Origin: CAZJHX01 sp964545715
GTDB lineage: Bacteria; Myxococcota_A; UBA9042; GCA-2863065
Length of the DNA stretch: 41,583 nt
NCBI GenBank assembly: GCA_964545715.1
Contig: CAZJHX010000093.1
Coordinates: 1 to 41,583 of the forward strand
Reading direction: 5' to 3'
The translations under genes and the position numbers were made by a program. This document shows, piece after piece, positions 28,787-37,204 of the stretch. The notes below the pieces were generated by a model. It searched no databases. It saw nothing but the letters and a program-made list of their open reading frames with translations, and was not told the DNA's origin. The number at the start of each line of letters is the position of its first letter. The stretch's first letter is position 1.

Positions 28787-30852
28787 GGCTGCGGCGCCTC
28801 CATCACAAACGCGCGCAAGAGGTCGCGGCCCGTGCCGCCGGGTCCGCCGGATGCCGCCAGCGCGATCGCCGCCAGGGTCCTCGCGCGCACCTCCACACGC
28901 TGGACGCGCTTGGCGATGGTGATGCCCTGATCGGCCCCGTCGACTCGCGCCGCCTCCACCGCCACCGCCGACAGCACCTCTGCCCGCTCCGCCGAGCTGC
29001 CCACCGAGCCCAGCAGGCCCGCCGCGTCCTGATACCTGCGCTGTGCGGCAAAGCCGCGGGCCACCAGCAGCGCCAGCCCGGTCCGCCGCGCGGGCTCTTC
29101 AATGCCGTCGACCACCGCGCGCATCGGCTCCAGCGCCGCGGCCGACGCCTGTGGGCCAATGCGCTCGAACAGCCGCGCCAGGCCCAGCATCAGCCGGACC
29201 TTTGTGCCCTCGAACTGCAGGGTACCGCCCTCGCGAATCGCGATGAGCATGGCTTTGCCAGCCTGCGCATGATGCCCGCCCAGCGCATAGATCAAGGTGA
29301 TGTGACTGTGCTCGCTGGCGCGCGTCAGCGGGTCCTTGATGCCGGCTGCCAGCGCCGCCGCGCGCTTCAACGCCGCCCGCGCCACCGTCTTCTGTTTGAC
29401 CGCGGAGGCTGCCTCAGCGATGGCCAGCAGCCGCCGCACGCGCGCCGCCGTGTTGGGGCCTGACTCCGCCGCTTTCCACGCCTGCTCCAGCACGGTGTTG
29501 CCGCCCGCCATGTCGCCGGCCCGACCCAGCGCCGCCGCCAGTCGCGCCAGCATCGCCGCACGTTTGTGGTCCTCAAAGACGCGCGACGCCTGATCGCGGG
29601 CCGCTGCCCACAGCGCCGGGGTCTTGTGCCGCGCCGCGATCTCGATGATCGCTTCGGCCCGGACCTCCGGCACACGAATGCGCTCCGCCGTCTTGCGCGC
29701 GGCGACCGCGTCGCCCAGCCGGGATTGTGCGCCCGCCAGCGCCGCCAATGCGGCCGATCTCGCCTCGTCCACTTTCAGGTCTGCAGCGATCTCGATGGCG
29801 CTCGTCAGCCCGCGCCCGGTGCCGTCTGTGGTTGCCCACACGCCCGCCACTGCAACCAGCGCCTGGCCACGCTGCTCCGGATCCGCCATCGCCGAGACCG
29901 CTCGCAGCGTCCCCGTGATGTCCGGCAGGGACGCCAGCGTCTTGACGATCGGCAGCAGCAGGCGCTCCTTGGGCCCCACCGGCAAGCCGGCCGCGACCTG
30001 CGTCGCCTGTCCCAGCAGCCGCTGGGCGCCACCGATCGCGCCGCCTCTGGCATAGATGTCCCCAATGTTGGCCAGCAGCTCCGCCTGATGCTGCGGCTCC
30101 GAGACCAGCCGAGCCGCCTTCAGCGCTTCGTCCAGCACGATGCTGGCCTCGTCGCCGCGATCCTCCGCCGCCAGCGCAAAAGCCAGCTCGGACAGCCCCT
30201 TGGCCCTGAAGCGCGGATCCGCATTCGACCGCGCCGCCGCGACCGCCTCGTTGAACTGCTTGGCTTTGGCCATGGCCAGGACCGCGCTGTAGACCGCGCG
30301 CCACCGCTGCTGGACGCTGGACAGTCCGCGCGCCGCCGTCAGCCCGTCGCTCAACGCCCCCGTGGCCAACAGCGCGTCGACCCGGTCCTGTCCGGGCCGA
30401 ATGCTCAAGGCCGCACGTCGCGCCAGCGCCTTGTGGGCGGCCTCGGCACCCAGGACCGCAGCGACGGCGCTGGAGGCTCGATCCCGCGCGGCGGCCTCTT
30501 TGATCGTGGCCGCCAGATGCACCGCGCACGCCGCAGGCTCCGACATCGCGCGCACGGTAAGGCGTGATCGAGGCACGATCGTCTCCCGAAACTCGGCGAC
30601 CGGATGCGGCCCGACCCGCGCGGCTCCGCGCTTGATGCTGCGCGCCGCGTCCGAGCTCGGATGGTCCAGCTCGATGCGCGCCAACAACGCCAGCGCCTGC
30701 TCGCGCCGCGCCAAAGCCGACTCGTAGTTGCGCGCTTTGTCCTGCTGCAGCGCCGCCTCGGCCAGCGCGCTCGCCTCGGTCATGAACGCATCCGGACCGC
30801 CACACCCGACCAGGGCGACGATCGCTAGAACCATCGAAAAACAGCGCATCAT
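28783..30852 (-). CDS. Alpha-solenoid (TPR-like) lipoprotein
   Basis: The 689-residue protein has a lipoprotein signal, MMRCFSMVLAIVALVGC. The mature part is almost all Ala-rich amphipathic helices in pairs of roughly 33-40 residues (QAELLANIGDIYARGGA, ALVAVAGVWATT, AMLARLAAALGRAGDMAGG, SHITLIYALGGHHAQAGKA), the pattern of TPR or SEL1-like solenoids. These are scaffold proteins and often bind others outside the cytoplasm when lipidated. ATG 30852 or 30849 may be used; neither has a ribosome-binding site. It overlaps the RCC1 gene downstream by four bases, which suggests the two are made in linked amounts and may work together. Confidence 0.83.
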   Translation of the reverse strand: MMRCFSMVLAIVALVGCGGPDAFMTEASALAEAALQQDKARNYESALARREQALALLARIELDHPSSDAARSIKRGAARVGPHPVAEFRETIVPRSRLTVRAMSEPAACAVHLAATIKEAAARDRASSAVAAVLGAEAAHKALARRAALSIRPGQDRVDALLATGALSDGLTAARGLSSVQQRWRAVYSAVLAMAKAKQFNEAVAAARSNADPRFRAKGLSELAFALAAEDRGDEASIVLDEALKAARLVSEPQHQAELLANIGDIYARGGAIGGAQRLLGQATQVAAGLPVGPKERLLLPIVKTLASLPDITGTLRAVSAMADPEQRGQALVAVAGVWATTDGTGRGLTSAIEIAADLKVDEARSAALAALAGAQSRLGDAVAARKTAERIRVPEVRAEAIIEIAARHKTPALWAAARDQASRVFEDHKRAAMLARLAAALGRAGDMAGGNTVLEQAWKAAESGPNTAARVRRLLAIAEAASAVKQKTVARAALKRAAALAAGIKDPLTRASEHSHITLIYALGGHHAQAGKAMLIAIREGGTLQFEGTKVRLMLGLARLFERIGPQASAAALEPMRAVVDGIEEPARRTGLALLVARGFAAQRRYQDAAGLLGSVGSSAERAEVLSAVAVEAARVDGADQGITIAKRVQRVEVRARTLAAIALAASGGPGGTGRDLLRAFVMEAPQP

Positions 30853-30902
30853 GAAGAGTGAAGGGTGGCGCAGCCCAGCGGCGCGCGCAAGCGGCCCCGC
30901 GG

Positions 30903-32852
30903 TTATCGGGGCGCGGGCTCGTCTTTGGCCAGCGTGACGTCCATGACCATCGTGCTGAAGTCGTCTTTGGCCAGGCCGTTGGGGCCTGCCCAGCGGACCT
31001 GCCAGCGGCTGTCGCCGGTCTGCTCGACCATGAAGTTTTCGCCGCGTGAGCGCAGGTCGTTGGTGGCGTAGGTGCCCATCGCCTGGGACACCACGCCCAG
31101 GTTGAAGCGGTCGCCCTGACGCACCTGCTGCATCGTGTCCGTCTTGCCGACCACCGAGCTGAGGTCCGCGTCTGAGAACAGACGCTTGAAGTACGGATCG
31201 AGCGCCTGCGCGCGGGAGACGAAGCTGGCGTCGTAGTTGACCAGGCTGAGCTGCAGCGTGCCGTTGCTGGGGATGGCGATCGGCGCGCCGTTGCCGCTGC
31301 GCGACCGGCGGCCCATGTTGCCCGCCTGCTGGGCCATGCGCATGACGAACATGCCGTCCGCCATGGTCACCTGGCCGTCGCCGTCCACGTCGGCGCGCGC
31401 CTTCTGCGCCGGGGTCAGCGATCCCTGGCCCATCGCCGCGTACAGCACCTTTTTGGCGTCTTCCAGCGTGACCAGCCCGTCGCCGTCCACGTCGCCCTTG
31501 ACCGCCGCGGATTTCAGGGTGCCGAACACGCCGCCGTCGACCTCATAGTCCGTGACCACGCCGTCGATCGCGCCTTCGCCCTGCGCGCCCTTGCCCTTCT
31601 TGCCGTTGCGCGCCTTGCTGTCGGCGTCAAAGGTGCAGCCCATCAGCCCGGTGGGCATGGTGCCGTTGTAGACCCCGCGGTCGCCTGTCTTGACCTCGGC
31701 GTCGATGTGCTTGCCCTTGTCGTGCTGCACGATGCGATAGCCCTCGGCCGTCTTCGTGATCAGGTCGCGTCCCTTCTTGGTGGTCGTGCCGCCGTCCGCC
31801 ATCACGACCGACTGCCCGTCCTGCAGCTGCTGGCCGTCGACCGTCATCGTGTCGTTTTTGGCGTTGTGGTGGACCTTGGAGGTGCCGCCGCGCCCCGTCA
31901 CCGTCAAGCCGGTGCTGCCGACCACGGTGATGCCGTCGCCCCAGCCGTCGAAGGTGCCGTAGAAGCTGACGCCCGTGTCGCTGAGCAGGTTGTAGGTCTT
32001 GCCGGCCTGGCCCTGCACGTCGTACTTGCCGCCGTCGCCGCCCACAAAGTGCGGGTCGCCCCACACGCGTGCCTCCTCGCGCTCGGCGATGGTCGGCCAG
32101 TTGCGGTCCACGTCGTCATCGATGTCGCCGGGACGATCGATGTCCGGCGGCTCACGTGTTGGGTTGTCCTCTTTGGGCGGCCGCGTCGGGCCTTCGGGAT
32201 CCCGCCCGCCGGGTGTCGGCGGCTCACGGGTCGGCCCACCGGGATTGCCGGTACCGGGCGGACGCGTGGGACCCTGCGGATTGCGCGGCGGCAGGCCCGG
32301 ACCCGGCGGCTCACGCGTCGGATCGGTGGGCTTCACGCCGGTCGGCGGCTCACGCTCAGGCTCTGGCGGCAGGTTCTCGGTGGGTGGCAGCCCGTCGCCG
32401 CCGGCGCCGTTGGCCGCGCGATCCATGAACCCGCGGAAGGGGTTCCAGTCGGCGCCAATCGCGTCGGCAGTCAGCGGTCGCGCCTCCGATCCACCCAGTG
32501 ACCCACCGGCGCGCGACGCATCGATCGCCACGTCGCCGTCCTTGAGCGAGCCGCCCAGGATCAGCTGGAAGTCCACGCCAAACGCGCGGAACAGATCCAT
32601 GGTGCGGATGAACACCAGCGTGAGCAGCTGCTCGTACTGTGCGCTGGGCAGCCCCTTGAACCGCTCGTGCCCGGTGACGCGCACCGGCAGCTTGCAGGTC
32701 TCCGGCTTCTTGGGGTCCGGCTTCAGCCTTTGCGCCGCCTCCGCGACCCCACGCCCTTTCATCATCGACAGCTTTCCGCGCCCCCCTCGAGATTGCCGTT
32801 GAGCACCCCGCACGCGCTGTGGCCCTTGCCGTCTATCGAACATGTTTGCCAT
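30903..32852 (-). CDS. vWD-like and dockerin-domain protein without signal peptide
   Basis: The protein is about 649 residues. The N-terminus is basic and Gln/Arg-rich, and I see no signal peptide. A Pro-rich linker (about 165-245) repeats PTREPP or PTRPP. Then WGDPHF (about 262-267) opens a von Willebrand D-like region running to about 420. A complete dockerin-like pair of calcium loops follows (about 451-515): GDVDGDGLVTLEDAKKVL and ADVDGDGQVTMADGMFVM. The C-terminal 120 residues form another mixed domain. Dockerins normally bind cohesins, and two cohesin-like domains occur elsewhere in this window. A strong promoter precedes ATG 32852, with no ribosome-binding site. ATG 32765, with GGAAAG upstream, is an alternative start. 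Export without a signal would need an unusual route. Confidence 0.75.
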   Translation of the reverse strand: MANMFDRRQGPQRVRGAQRQSRGGRGKLSMMKGRGVAEAAQRLKPDPKKPETCKLPVRVTGHERFKGLPSAQYEQLLTLVFIRTMDLFRAFGVDFQLILGGSLKDGDVAIDASRAGGSLGGSEARPLTADAIGADWNPFRGFMDRAANGAGGDGLPPTENLPPEPEREPPTGVKPTDPTREPPGPGLPPRNPQGPTRPPGTGNPGGPTREPPTPGGRDPEGPTRPPKEDNPTREPPDIDRPGDIDDDVDRNWPTIAEREEARVWGDPHFVGGDGGKYDVQGQAGKTYNLLSDTGVSFYGTFDGWGDGITVVGSTGLTVTGRGGTSKVHHNAKNDTMTVDGQQLQDGQSVVMADGGTTTKKGRDLITKTAEGYRIVQHDKGKHIDAEVKTGDRGVYNGTMPTGLMGCTFDADSKARNGKKGKGAQGEGAIDGVVTDYEVDGGVFGTLKSAAVKGDVDGDGLVTLEDAKKVLYAAMGQGSLTPAQKARADVDGDGQVTMADGMFVMRMAQQAGNMGRRSRSGNGAPIAIPSNGTLQLSLVNYDASFVSRAQALDPYFKRLFSDADLSSVVGKTDTMQQVRQGDRFNLGVVSQAMGTYATNDLRSRGENFMVEQTGDSRWQVRWAGPNGLAKDDFSTMVMDVTLAKDEPAPR

Positions 32853-32858
32853 GAACTG

Positions 32859-32887
32859 ATCATAGCATTTCGCGAATTCGAAATCAA
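32859..32887 (-). promoter_or_regulatory. Strong sigma70-like promoter for the vWD-dockerin gene
   Basis: On the minus strand TTGATT (32882-32887), 17 bases, then TATGAT (32859-32864) match the sigma70 consensus well, in a markedly AT-rich patch. The box ends six bases before ATG 32852, so RNA would start at or beside the start codon. If a later start is used, the leader would be about 87 bases. Confidence 0.6.
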
Positions 32888-32975
32888 TCGAAAAGCTCAA
32901 TGAATACAATGACTTACGTAAATGAGGTGGGGTTTAAAGCCCCGGCTGCAACCACACGGAACCGTTCACTTTTTT

Positions 32976-33011
32976 GGGGGTGGGGTTTGGGGGCCCCAAG
33001 CGGCCCTGGGG
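32976..33011 (+). other. G-rich tract with G-quadruplex potential
   Basis: Runs of five, four, five and four G (32976-32980, 32982-32985, 32989-32993 and 33008-33011) occur in the 184-base gap between the PLD gene end and the vWD-dockerin gene start. The last loop is long (14 bases). It might fold as a quadruplex on the plus strand or act in RNA 3' ends on the minus strand; GGGGCCCC within it also makes a short palindrome. No function is shown. Confidence 0.3.
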
Positions 33012-33036
33012 TCGCAGGTCTACAGTTGCGGGGGGC

Positions 33037-33732
33037 TCAGGCCAGCCTGGTCCAGAGCCGTTCGAAGGTCTTCGAGAAGCTCTCTGAGAGCGCCGCGTCA
33101 TCCGTGACGATGATGTTCTCTTCGTTGCTGGAGGCCGCGCTGCGTGTCCAGTTGTAGCTGCCCGTTAGAAGGGTCGTGCGGTCGAAGATGCAGAACTTGT
33201 GGTGCATGTGCGCGTCCGTGCGGTCCACGCGGACGGCGATGCCCTGGCGGCCCAGGCGCTGCACGTCCGATCCCCTGTCCCAGGACTTGTCGTTGTCGGT
33301 GATGATGCGCACCTTCACGCCCCGGCGGTGGGCGCTCTCCAGCGACTTGCTGATGCGGTCGTCCGTGATGGTAAAGACGCACGTGTCGATGGAGTGCCGT
33401 GCGTGCTGCATCAGACTGGCGATCCGGAGTCTGGGACCGTCGCCCGGGCTGAAGAGCGCCTCGGACAGGGTGGTCGGTCGGGTCACCTCGCCGACCTTCG
33501 CCGCGTGCAGGGCCTTGATGACGTCCTCCAGCCAATCCAGCGCGCTGAACTGCTTGGGATCGCTCATGGCGTCCCGCGCCACCTTGAAGGCTCGGGCCCG
33601 CACCATGGCCAGGTCCTGGTCGTTCATGTCCTTCTCGGCGAAGACCTCGGTGAGGGCCCGGCGCTCGGCACGGGTCAGCCGGTAGTCTTCGAAGGTCTCT
33701 GCCAGGATCTGGTCTATCTGTCGGGTATCCAT
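33037..33732 (-). CDS. PLD-family protein, MitoPLD/Zucchini-like, with N-terminal helical domain
   Basis: The 231-residue protein has a C-terminal single-HKD phospholipase D domain: H177-x-K179-x4-D184, then GSYNWT at 191-196 and SNEEN at 202-206. The whole span from LFSPGDGPRLRIASLMQHAR to FERLW tracks mitochondrial PLD6/Zucchini and Nuc-type endonucleases: RISKSLESAHRRGVKVRIIT, GIAVRVDR, MHHKFCIFD and TGSYNWT. Such enzymes dimerise to form one active site and cut single-stranded nucleic acids or cardiolipin. The first 90 residues are helical (TRAERRALTEVFAEKD), loosely TerB-like, and not part of the PLD fold. No signal peptide or membrane helix is seen. The substrate is unknown. The start lacks a ribosome-binding site, and TACCGT lies seven bases upstream. 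Confidence 0.88.
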   Translation of the reverse strand: MDTRQIDQILAETFEDYRLTRAERRALTEVFAEKDMNDQDLAMVRARAFKVARDAMSDPKQFSALDWLEDVIKALHAAKVGEVTRPTTLSEALFSPGDGPRLRIASLMQHARHSIDTCVFTITDDRISKSLESAHRRGVKVRIITDNDKSWDRGSDVQRLGRQGIAVRVDRTDAHMHHKFCIFDRTTLLTGSYNWTRSAASSNEENIIVTDDAALSESFSKTFERLWTRLA

Positions 33733-33774
33733 GGCTTTTACGGTAGCTCAGTTGGGGTGTGGTATGAAGGGGGC

Positions 33775-34287
33775 ATGCGCTGGGTAAGCTCGATACTTGT
33801 CGCTCTGATGGCCTTTGGCGGGTGCGCCACCAGCCGGTACACCGTCCGCACCGATGACCTCGCGCGTGCGCGCCAGATGATCGTCAATGACCGCGACGAC
33901 CCGTACATCCCAGCGCTGGACAGCGGTGGGCGCGACACCTACCTGCGCGTGCTCAAAGTGCGCGGCGACTGGCCCGGCGACGACGGCCTCTCAGACGTCA
34001 AGGCGCGCAACACCGGCAAGACGCTCACGTTTATCGGTGTGCCGATGCTCGTCGGAGGCGGCCTGATCCTGTTTGCGTCCGCCAGCTCGCTCAGCGAAGA
34101 CTCCAACTCCGACGATCACGGGCTGGAGCGCCTGGGGGTCGGGATCCTTCAGCTGATGGGGGTCGTCGTCGGCGGCACCATGACGCTGGGCGGCATCACG
34201 CTGACGGCGATCGGCGTCAGCATCAATACCCAGGAAGGGGACGGGCCCAGCCCGGGTTTCGGTACATCGATAGGCGGCTCTTTCTAG
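33775..34287 (+). CDS. Lipoprotein with two C-terminal hydrophobic segments
   Basis: The 170-residue protein starts MRWVSSILVALMAFGGC, a lipoprotein signal, after AAGGGGG that lies very close to the ATG. The mature N-terminal part (about 20-80) is soluble and rich in Asp/Arg. Two hydrophobic stretches (LTFIGVPMLVGGGLILFA and LGVGILQLMGVVVGGTMTLGG) separated by an acidic Ser/Asp loop may be membrane hairpins, with a short Gly-rich end. I recognise no family. It begins a three-gene run on the plus strand with gaps of about 20 and 46 bases, divergent from the PLD gene. Confidence 0.78.
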   Translation: MRWVSSILVALMAFGGCATSRYTVRTDDLARARQMIVNDRDDPYIPALDSGGRDTYLRVLKVRGDWPGDDGLSDVKARNTGKTLTFIGVPMLVGGGLILFASASSLSEDSNSDDHGLERLGVGILQLMGVVVGGTMTLGGITLTAIGVSINTQEGDGPSPGFGTSIGGSF

Positions 34288-34308
34288 CCGCCCAGAGGGG
34301 CTCCCAAG

Positions 34309-35388
34309 ATGGGCAGCATCGGCGTTCTCGGCGCCACTGGATACACCGGCAGCTTGATCGCTCGCGAGCTCGCCGCCCGCGATGTGGACGGGGTGACGCT
34401 CACCGCTCGCAGCCGCGCAAAGCTCGACCGGCTGGCGGCCACGCTGACCGGCTGGCACCCGTCCGTGGCTACAGCAACCCCCGATGACCCTGCCACGCTG
34501 GAGCAGCTGGGTGATTGGGCCGTCGCCATCAACACCGTGGGGCCGTTCACAGATATGGGGGAGCCCGTGGTGGCGGCCGCCGTCAAGGCGGGTATCCACT
34601 ATGTCGATACGACCGGCGAGCAGGGCTATATGCAGCGGATCAAGGACGGCTATGACCAGAGCGCCACCGACCGGGGCGTCGCGGTGATCTGCGCCCAGGC
34701 CTTTGAGTACGCGCTTGGGGATTGTGCGGCGGCGATCGCGGTGGACAAGCTGGGCGGGGCCGCGTCGCAGGTCGACGTCTACTACCACACGCACGGGGGC
34801 GGCATGTCGCGCGGCACCCGCAAGTCGATCGTGCGGGCTGTCGCGCAGCCGATGTTGTCGTGGGTCGACCGCCGCCTGGTGAAAGAGCGTGTGGGCAGCC
34901 GGCGCGGCGTGGTGACTCTGCCGGGCGAGAGCCGGCCCCGCGCGGCTGTGGCCTTTCCCGGTGGTGAGCCGCTGCACGTGCCTCGCGGGCGTGAGGTCGG
35001 CACCGTTCGCAGCTGGTTGGTGGTGCCGCGCAAGACCGCGAAGCTGATGGGCCGCGCGGGCTGGTTGTCCCCGCTGCTGAAGCTGGGGTGGGTGCAGCGC
35101 GCCGCCGATCGGCGTATCGAGCGAGCCGAGGATGCGCCCGGTGAGGCGAGCCGATCCAGCGCCACGTTTACGGTGATGGCTGTGGCCTCGCGCGACGGGG
35201 ATCAGGCGTGCTGCACGGTGACCGGCAGCGACCCCTACAAGCTGACGGCGATCATCGCCGTGGAGGGTGCGATGCGGCTTCTCGATGTCCGCCCGGCGCG
35301 CGCCGGCGTCGTATCCACGTCTATGGCCTTTGCCCCCGGGGCCTTCCTCGATTCGCTGCCGGTCGACTGGTCGGTCCAAACGCGTTAA
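34309..35388 (+). CDS. Saccharopine-dehydrogenase-like NADP-binding protein (trans-acting enoyl-reductase type)
   Basis: The 359-residue protein opens with a Rossmann nucleotide-binding motif GVLGATGYTGSLIARELA, followed by LTARSRAKLDRL. Next is the strand AINTVGPFTDMGEPVVAAA, then AGIHYVDTTGEQGYMQ, which is typical of saccharopine-dehydrogenase-like and enoyl-reductase proteins found in lipid or polyketide metabolism. The C-terminal domain contains the usual beta core with GGGMSRGTRKSI and FAPGAFLDSLP. The reaction is not determinable here; reduction of an enoyl or imine bond with NAD(P)H is the family theme. AGAGGGG nine bases upstream of the ATG fixes the start. Confidence 0.88.
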   Translation: MGSIGVLGATGYTGSLIARELAARDVDGVTLTARSRAKLDRLAATLTGWHPSVATATPDDPATLEQLGDWAVAINTVGPFTDMGEPVVAAAVKAGIHYVDTTGEQGYMQRIKDGYDQSATDRGVAVICAQAFEYALGDCAAAIAVDKLGGAASQVDVYYHTHGGGMSRGTRKSIVRAVAQPMLSWVDRRLVKERVGSRRGVVTLPGESRPRAAVAFPGGEPLHVPRGREVGTVRSWLVVPRKTAKLMGRAGWLSPLLKLGWVQRAADRRIERAEDAPGEASRSSATFTVMAVASRDGDQACCTVTGSDPYKLTAIIAVEGAMRLLDVRPARAGVVSTSMAFAPGAFLDSLPVDWSVQTR

Positions 35389-35434
35389 GATCCGCCCACG
35401 TTACGGCATTGAGTACTGAGCAATTGGGGGGCTG

Positions 35435-37204
35435 ATGGCCACCGACATGTGGGATCTCTACGTAGTGGTAGGGAGCCAGCTTTTGCGGGCGGGGCTGCAC
35501 GAGGATGCAGGCTCGGGGATTACGGAGCCCGTAGGGCGCATCAAGCTGAAGCCGGGCGCGGACCGCCTGGAGTGGCTCGCGGACGCGGGCTGTCTGGTCA
35601 TGTACGGCAAAGACCAGACCATCATCGTGGACAAGCACCTGCAGCAGCGGCGTGATCTGCCGCCGGTCATGGGGGTCTCCCCGTGCGGCACGATGGCGTT
35701 TGCCGCGGACGGCATCGGCCCGACCTACGACATGGTGGTGCTGCCGCTGTCCGGCGACGACAAGAAGCCGCTGCGGCTGACCAACATGGATCTGCTGCGC
35801 AAGGAGTGCATCTTTGTGCCGGAGATGGACGTCATGGTCGTGGTCGACGGGGACGCCGGGACGACGGTGCCGCGCAGCATTCTGGTGATCGGGCTGGCGC
35901 AGATCCGGGAGTGGCTGGAGGACGGGACCACCCACGCCGACCGCGGCGTGTTGGACTACGACGCGCTCAACGCCGCCAAAGAGATGATCCCGCTGCTGCG
36001 CAACCACGAGACGGGCACCACGCCCATGAAGATGGTCGCCATCCCCGACCACCCCGGCTTCATCTGCTACTGGAACACGCGGCCCGACGGCGCGATCACC
36101 GAAGGCCAGATGTCGATCATCGAGTACCTGTACTGGGACAAGGACGAGTCGGCGCGTGGGCAGGTGCGCCAGAGCTCGGGCCCGCTGGCGCTGCCGCGCT
36201 TCTGGCTCAGCGACATCGTCATGGAGCGCAGCATCACCGGCGGGCTGGGCGTCATCTGCACGGGCGTGTCGCGCAAGAAAGGCGACTTCTATCTGGGCCT
36301 GCGCACGATGGCGGTCATGGAGCCCGACTCCGGCGTGCGGTACGGCATCCAGCAGGGTACCTTTGACACGCACATGTTCCAGGATGTGGAGCTGCGGCAT
36401 GCGGACTCCCTGAAGCGGATCTCACCGCTGCCGCTGGCGGCGGGGCTGGTGGTGCTGGCGGAGGACCCGTATCGCGAAGAGCGGCTGCTGCGCGTCGACG
36501 TAAAGGCCGCGTCGATCTCGACCACACACGTGGAGCTGGACGTCACGCCGGGGCCGTTCGTGGCCGTCGGCGAGCGGCACCACAAGCGGGTGCAGCTGGC
36601 GGGCAAAAAAGAGGCGACGGGTCGCCGGCAGCTGACCTCCGGGTACAAAGGCGCCAGCACGGCCAAGGTCAGCCTGATGGAAGACGATCCGCCACAGCCG
36701 GATGAGACGGCCGGGGGCCCGTTTACCGGGTCAGCGCCGCCAAAGGAGGAGCCGGAGGGCGACTTCGTGGACGGCGAGGTGGTCGATGACGAGCCCCGCG
36801 AGACCTTGTCGCTGCCGGCTGCTTCGGCCTCGACGGTCGCTGCGGCCTCAGCGCCCGCGCCGGTTGCGGAGCCCGAGCCGGTGGTTCATACGCCAAGCCC
36901 GCCGTCGGCCGCTCCGACTCCGAGTCCGCCGCCCGCTGCCGCTCCCGCCGCGCCGGCGTCTGCCAAAAGGGTGTCGACGGGGGGACCGCTGCCTGTCGTG
37001 CCCGGCGTGGGCCTGGACCTGCCGTTGGGCATGGTCGCCTCGGACTGCCATCTGGCGGTGACGGTGACGGTCGTGGGCGACGGCAAGCAGGCCGATCTGC
37101 AGTGGTGGCTCAGCCAGGGCCAGGGCCCGGGCCACGTGCTCGTCCAGCTGCATGTGCGCGCCAAGAGCCAGGTCAACGTGCGCTGGTCGGCGGTCACGCT
37201 CTAA
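35435..37204 (+). CDS. Uncharacterised protein with beta-rich N-terminal part and Pro/Ala-rich tail
   Basis: The 589-residue protein has no signal peptide. Residues 1-410 are beta-rich, with several GMVVL or FICYW-like strands and repeated Met-rich turns (YDMVVLPLSGDD, ECIFVPEMDVMVVVDGD, FICYWNTRPDGAIT, ITGGLGVICTGVSRKKG). This gives the impression of a propeller or sandwich, but I see no specific family. Residues about 420-515 are an acidic and then Pro/Ala-rich linker (PPSAAPTPSPPPAA), and the last 70 residues are a compact beta domain ending LHVRAKSQVNVRWSAVTL. GGGGGG before the ATG serves as a ribosome-binding site. The stop overlaps the end of the convergent copper-oxygenase gene by four bases. 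It may be co-transcribed with the two preceding genes. Confidence 0.78.
   Translation: MATDMWDLYVVVGSQLLRAGLHEDAGSGITEPVGRIKLKPGADRLEWLADAGCLVMYGKDQTIIVDKHLQQRRDLPPVMGVSPCGTMAFAADGIGPTYDMVVLPLSGDDKKPLRLTNMDLLRKECIFVPEMDVMVVVDGDAGTTVPRSILVIGLAQIREWLEDGTTHADRGVLDYDALNAAKEMIPLLRNHETGTTPMKMVAIPDHPGFICYWNTRPDGAITEGQMSIIEYLYWDKDESARGQVRQSSGPLALPRFWLSDIVMERSITGGLGVICTGVSRKKGDFYLGLRTMAVMEPDSGVRYGIQQGTFDTHMFQDVELRHADSLKRISPLPLAAGLVVLAEDPYREERLLRVDVKAASISTTHVELDVTPGPFVAVGERHHKRVQLAGKKEATGRRQLTSGYKGASTAKVSLMEDDPPQPDETAGGPFTGSAPPKEEPEGDFVDGEVVDDEPRETLSLPAASASTVAAASAPAPVAEPEPVVHTPSPPSAAPTPSPPPAAAPAAPASAKRVSTGGPLPVVPGVGLDLPLGMVASDCHLAVTVTVVGDGKQADLQWWLSQGQGPGHVLVQLHVRAKSQVNVRWSAVTL

Noticed and set aside
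32900..33157. Short plus-strand frame over the promoter of the vWD-dockerin gene
   Set aside because: It lacks a ribosome-binding site and overlaps the well-supported PLD gene; the region looks regulatory.
33721..33780. Full tRNA gene at the D-arm-like 14-mer
   Set aside because: No anticodon arm, T loop (GTTCGA) or acceptor stem could be built around it.
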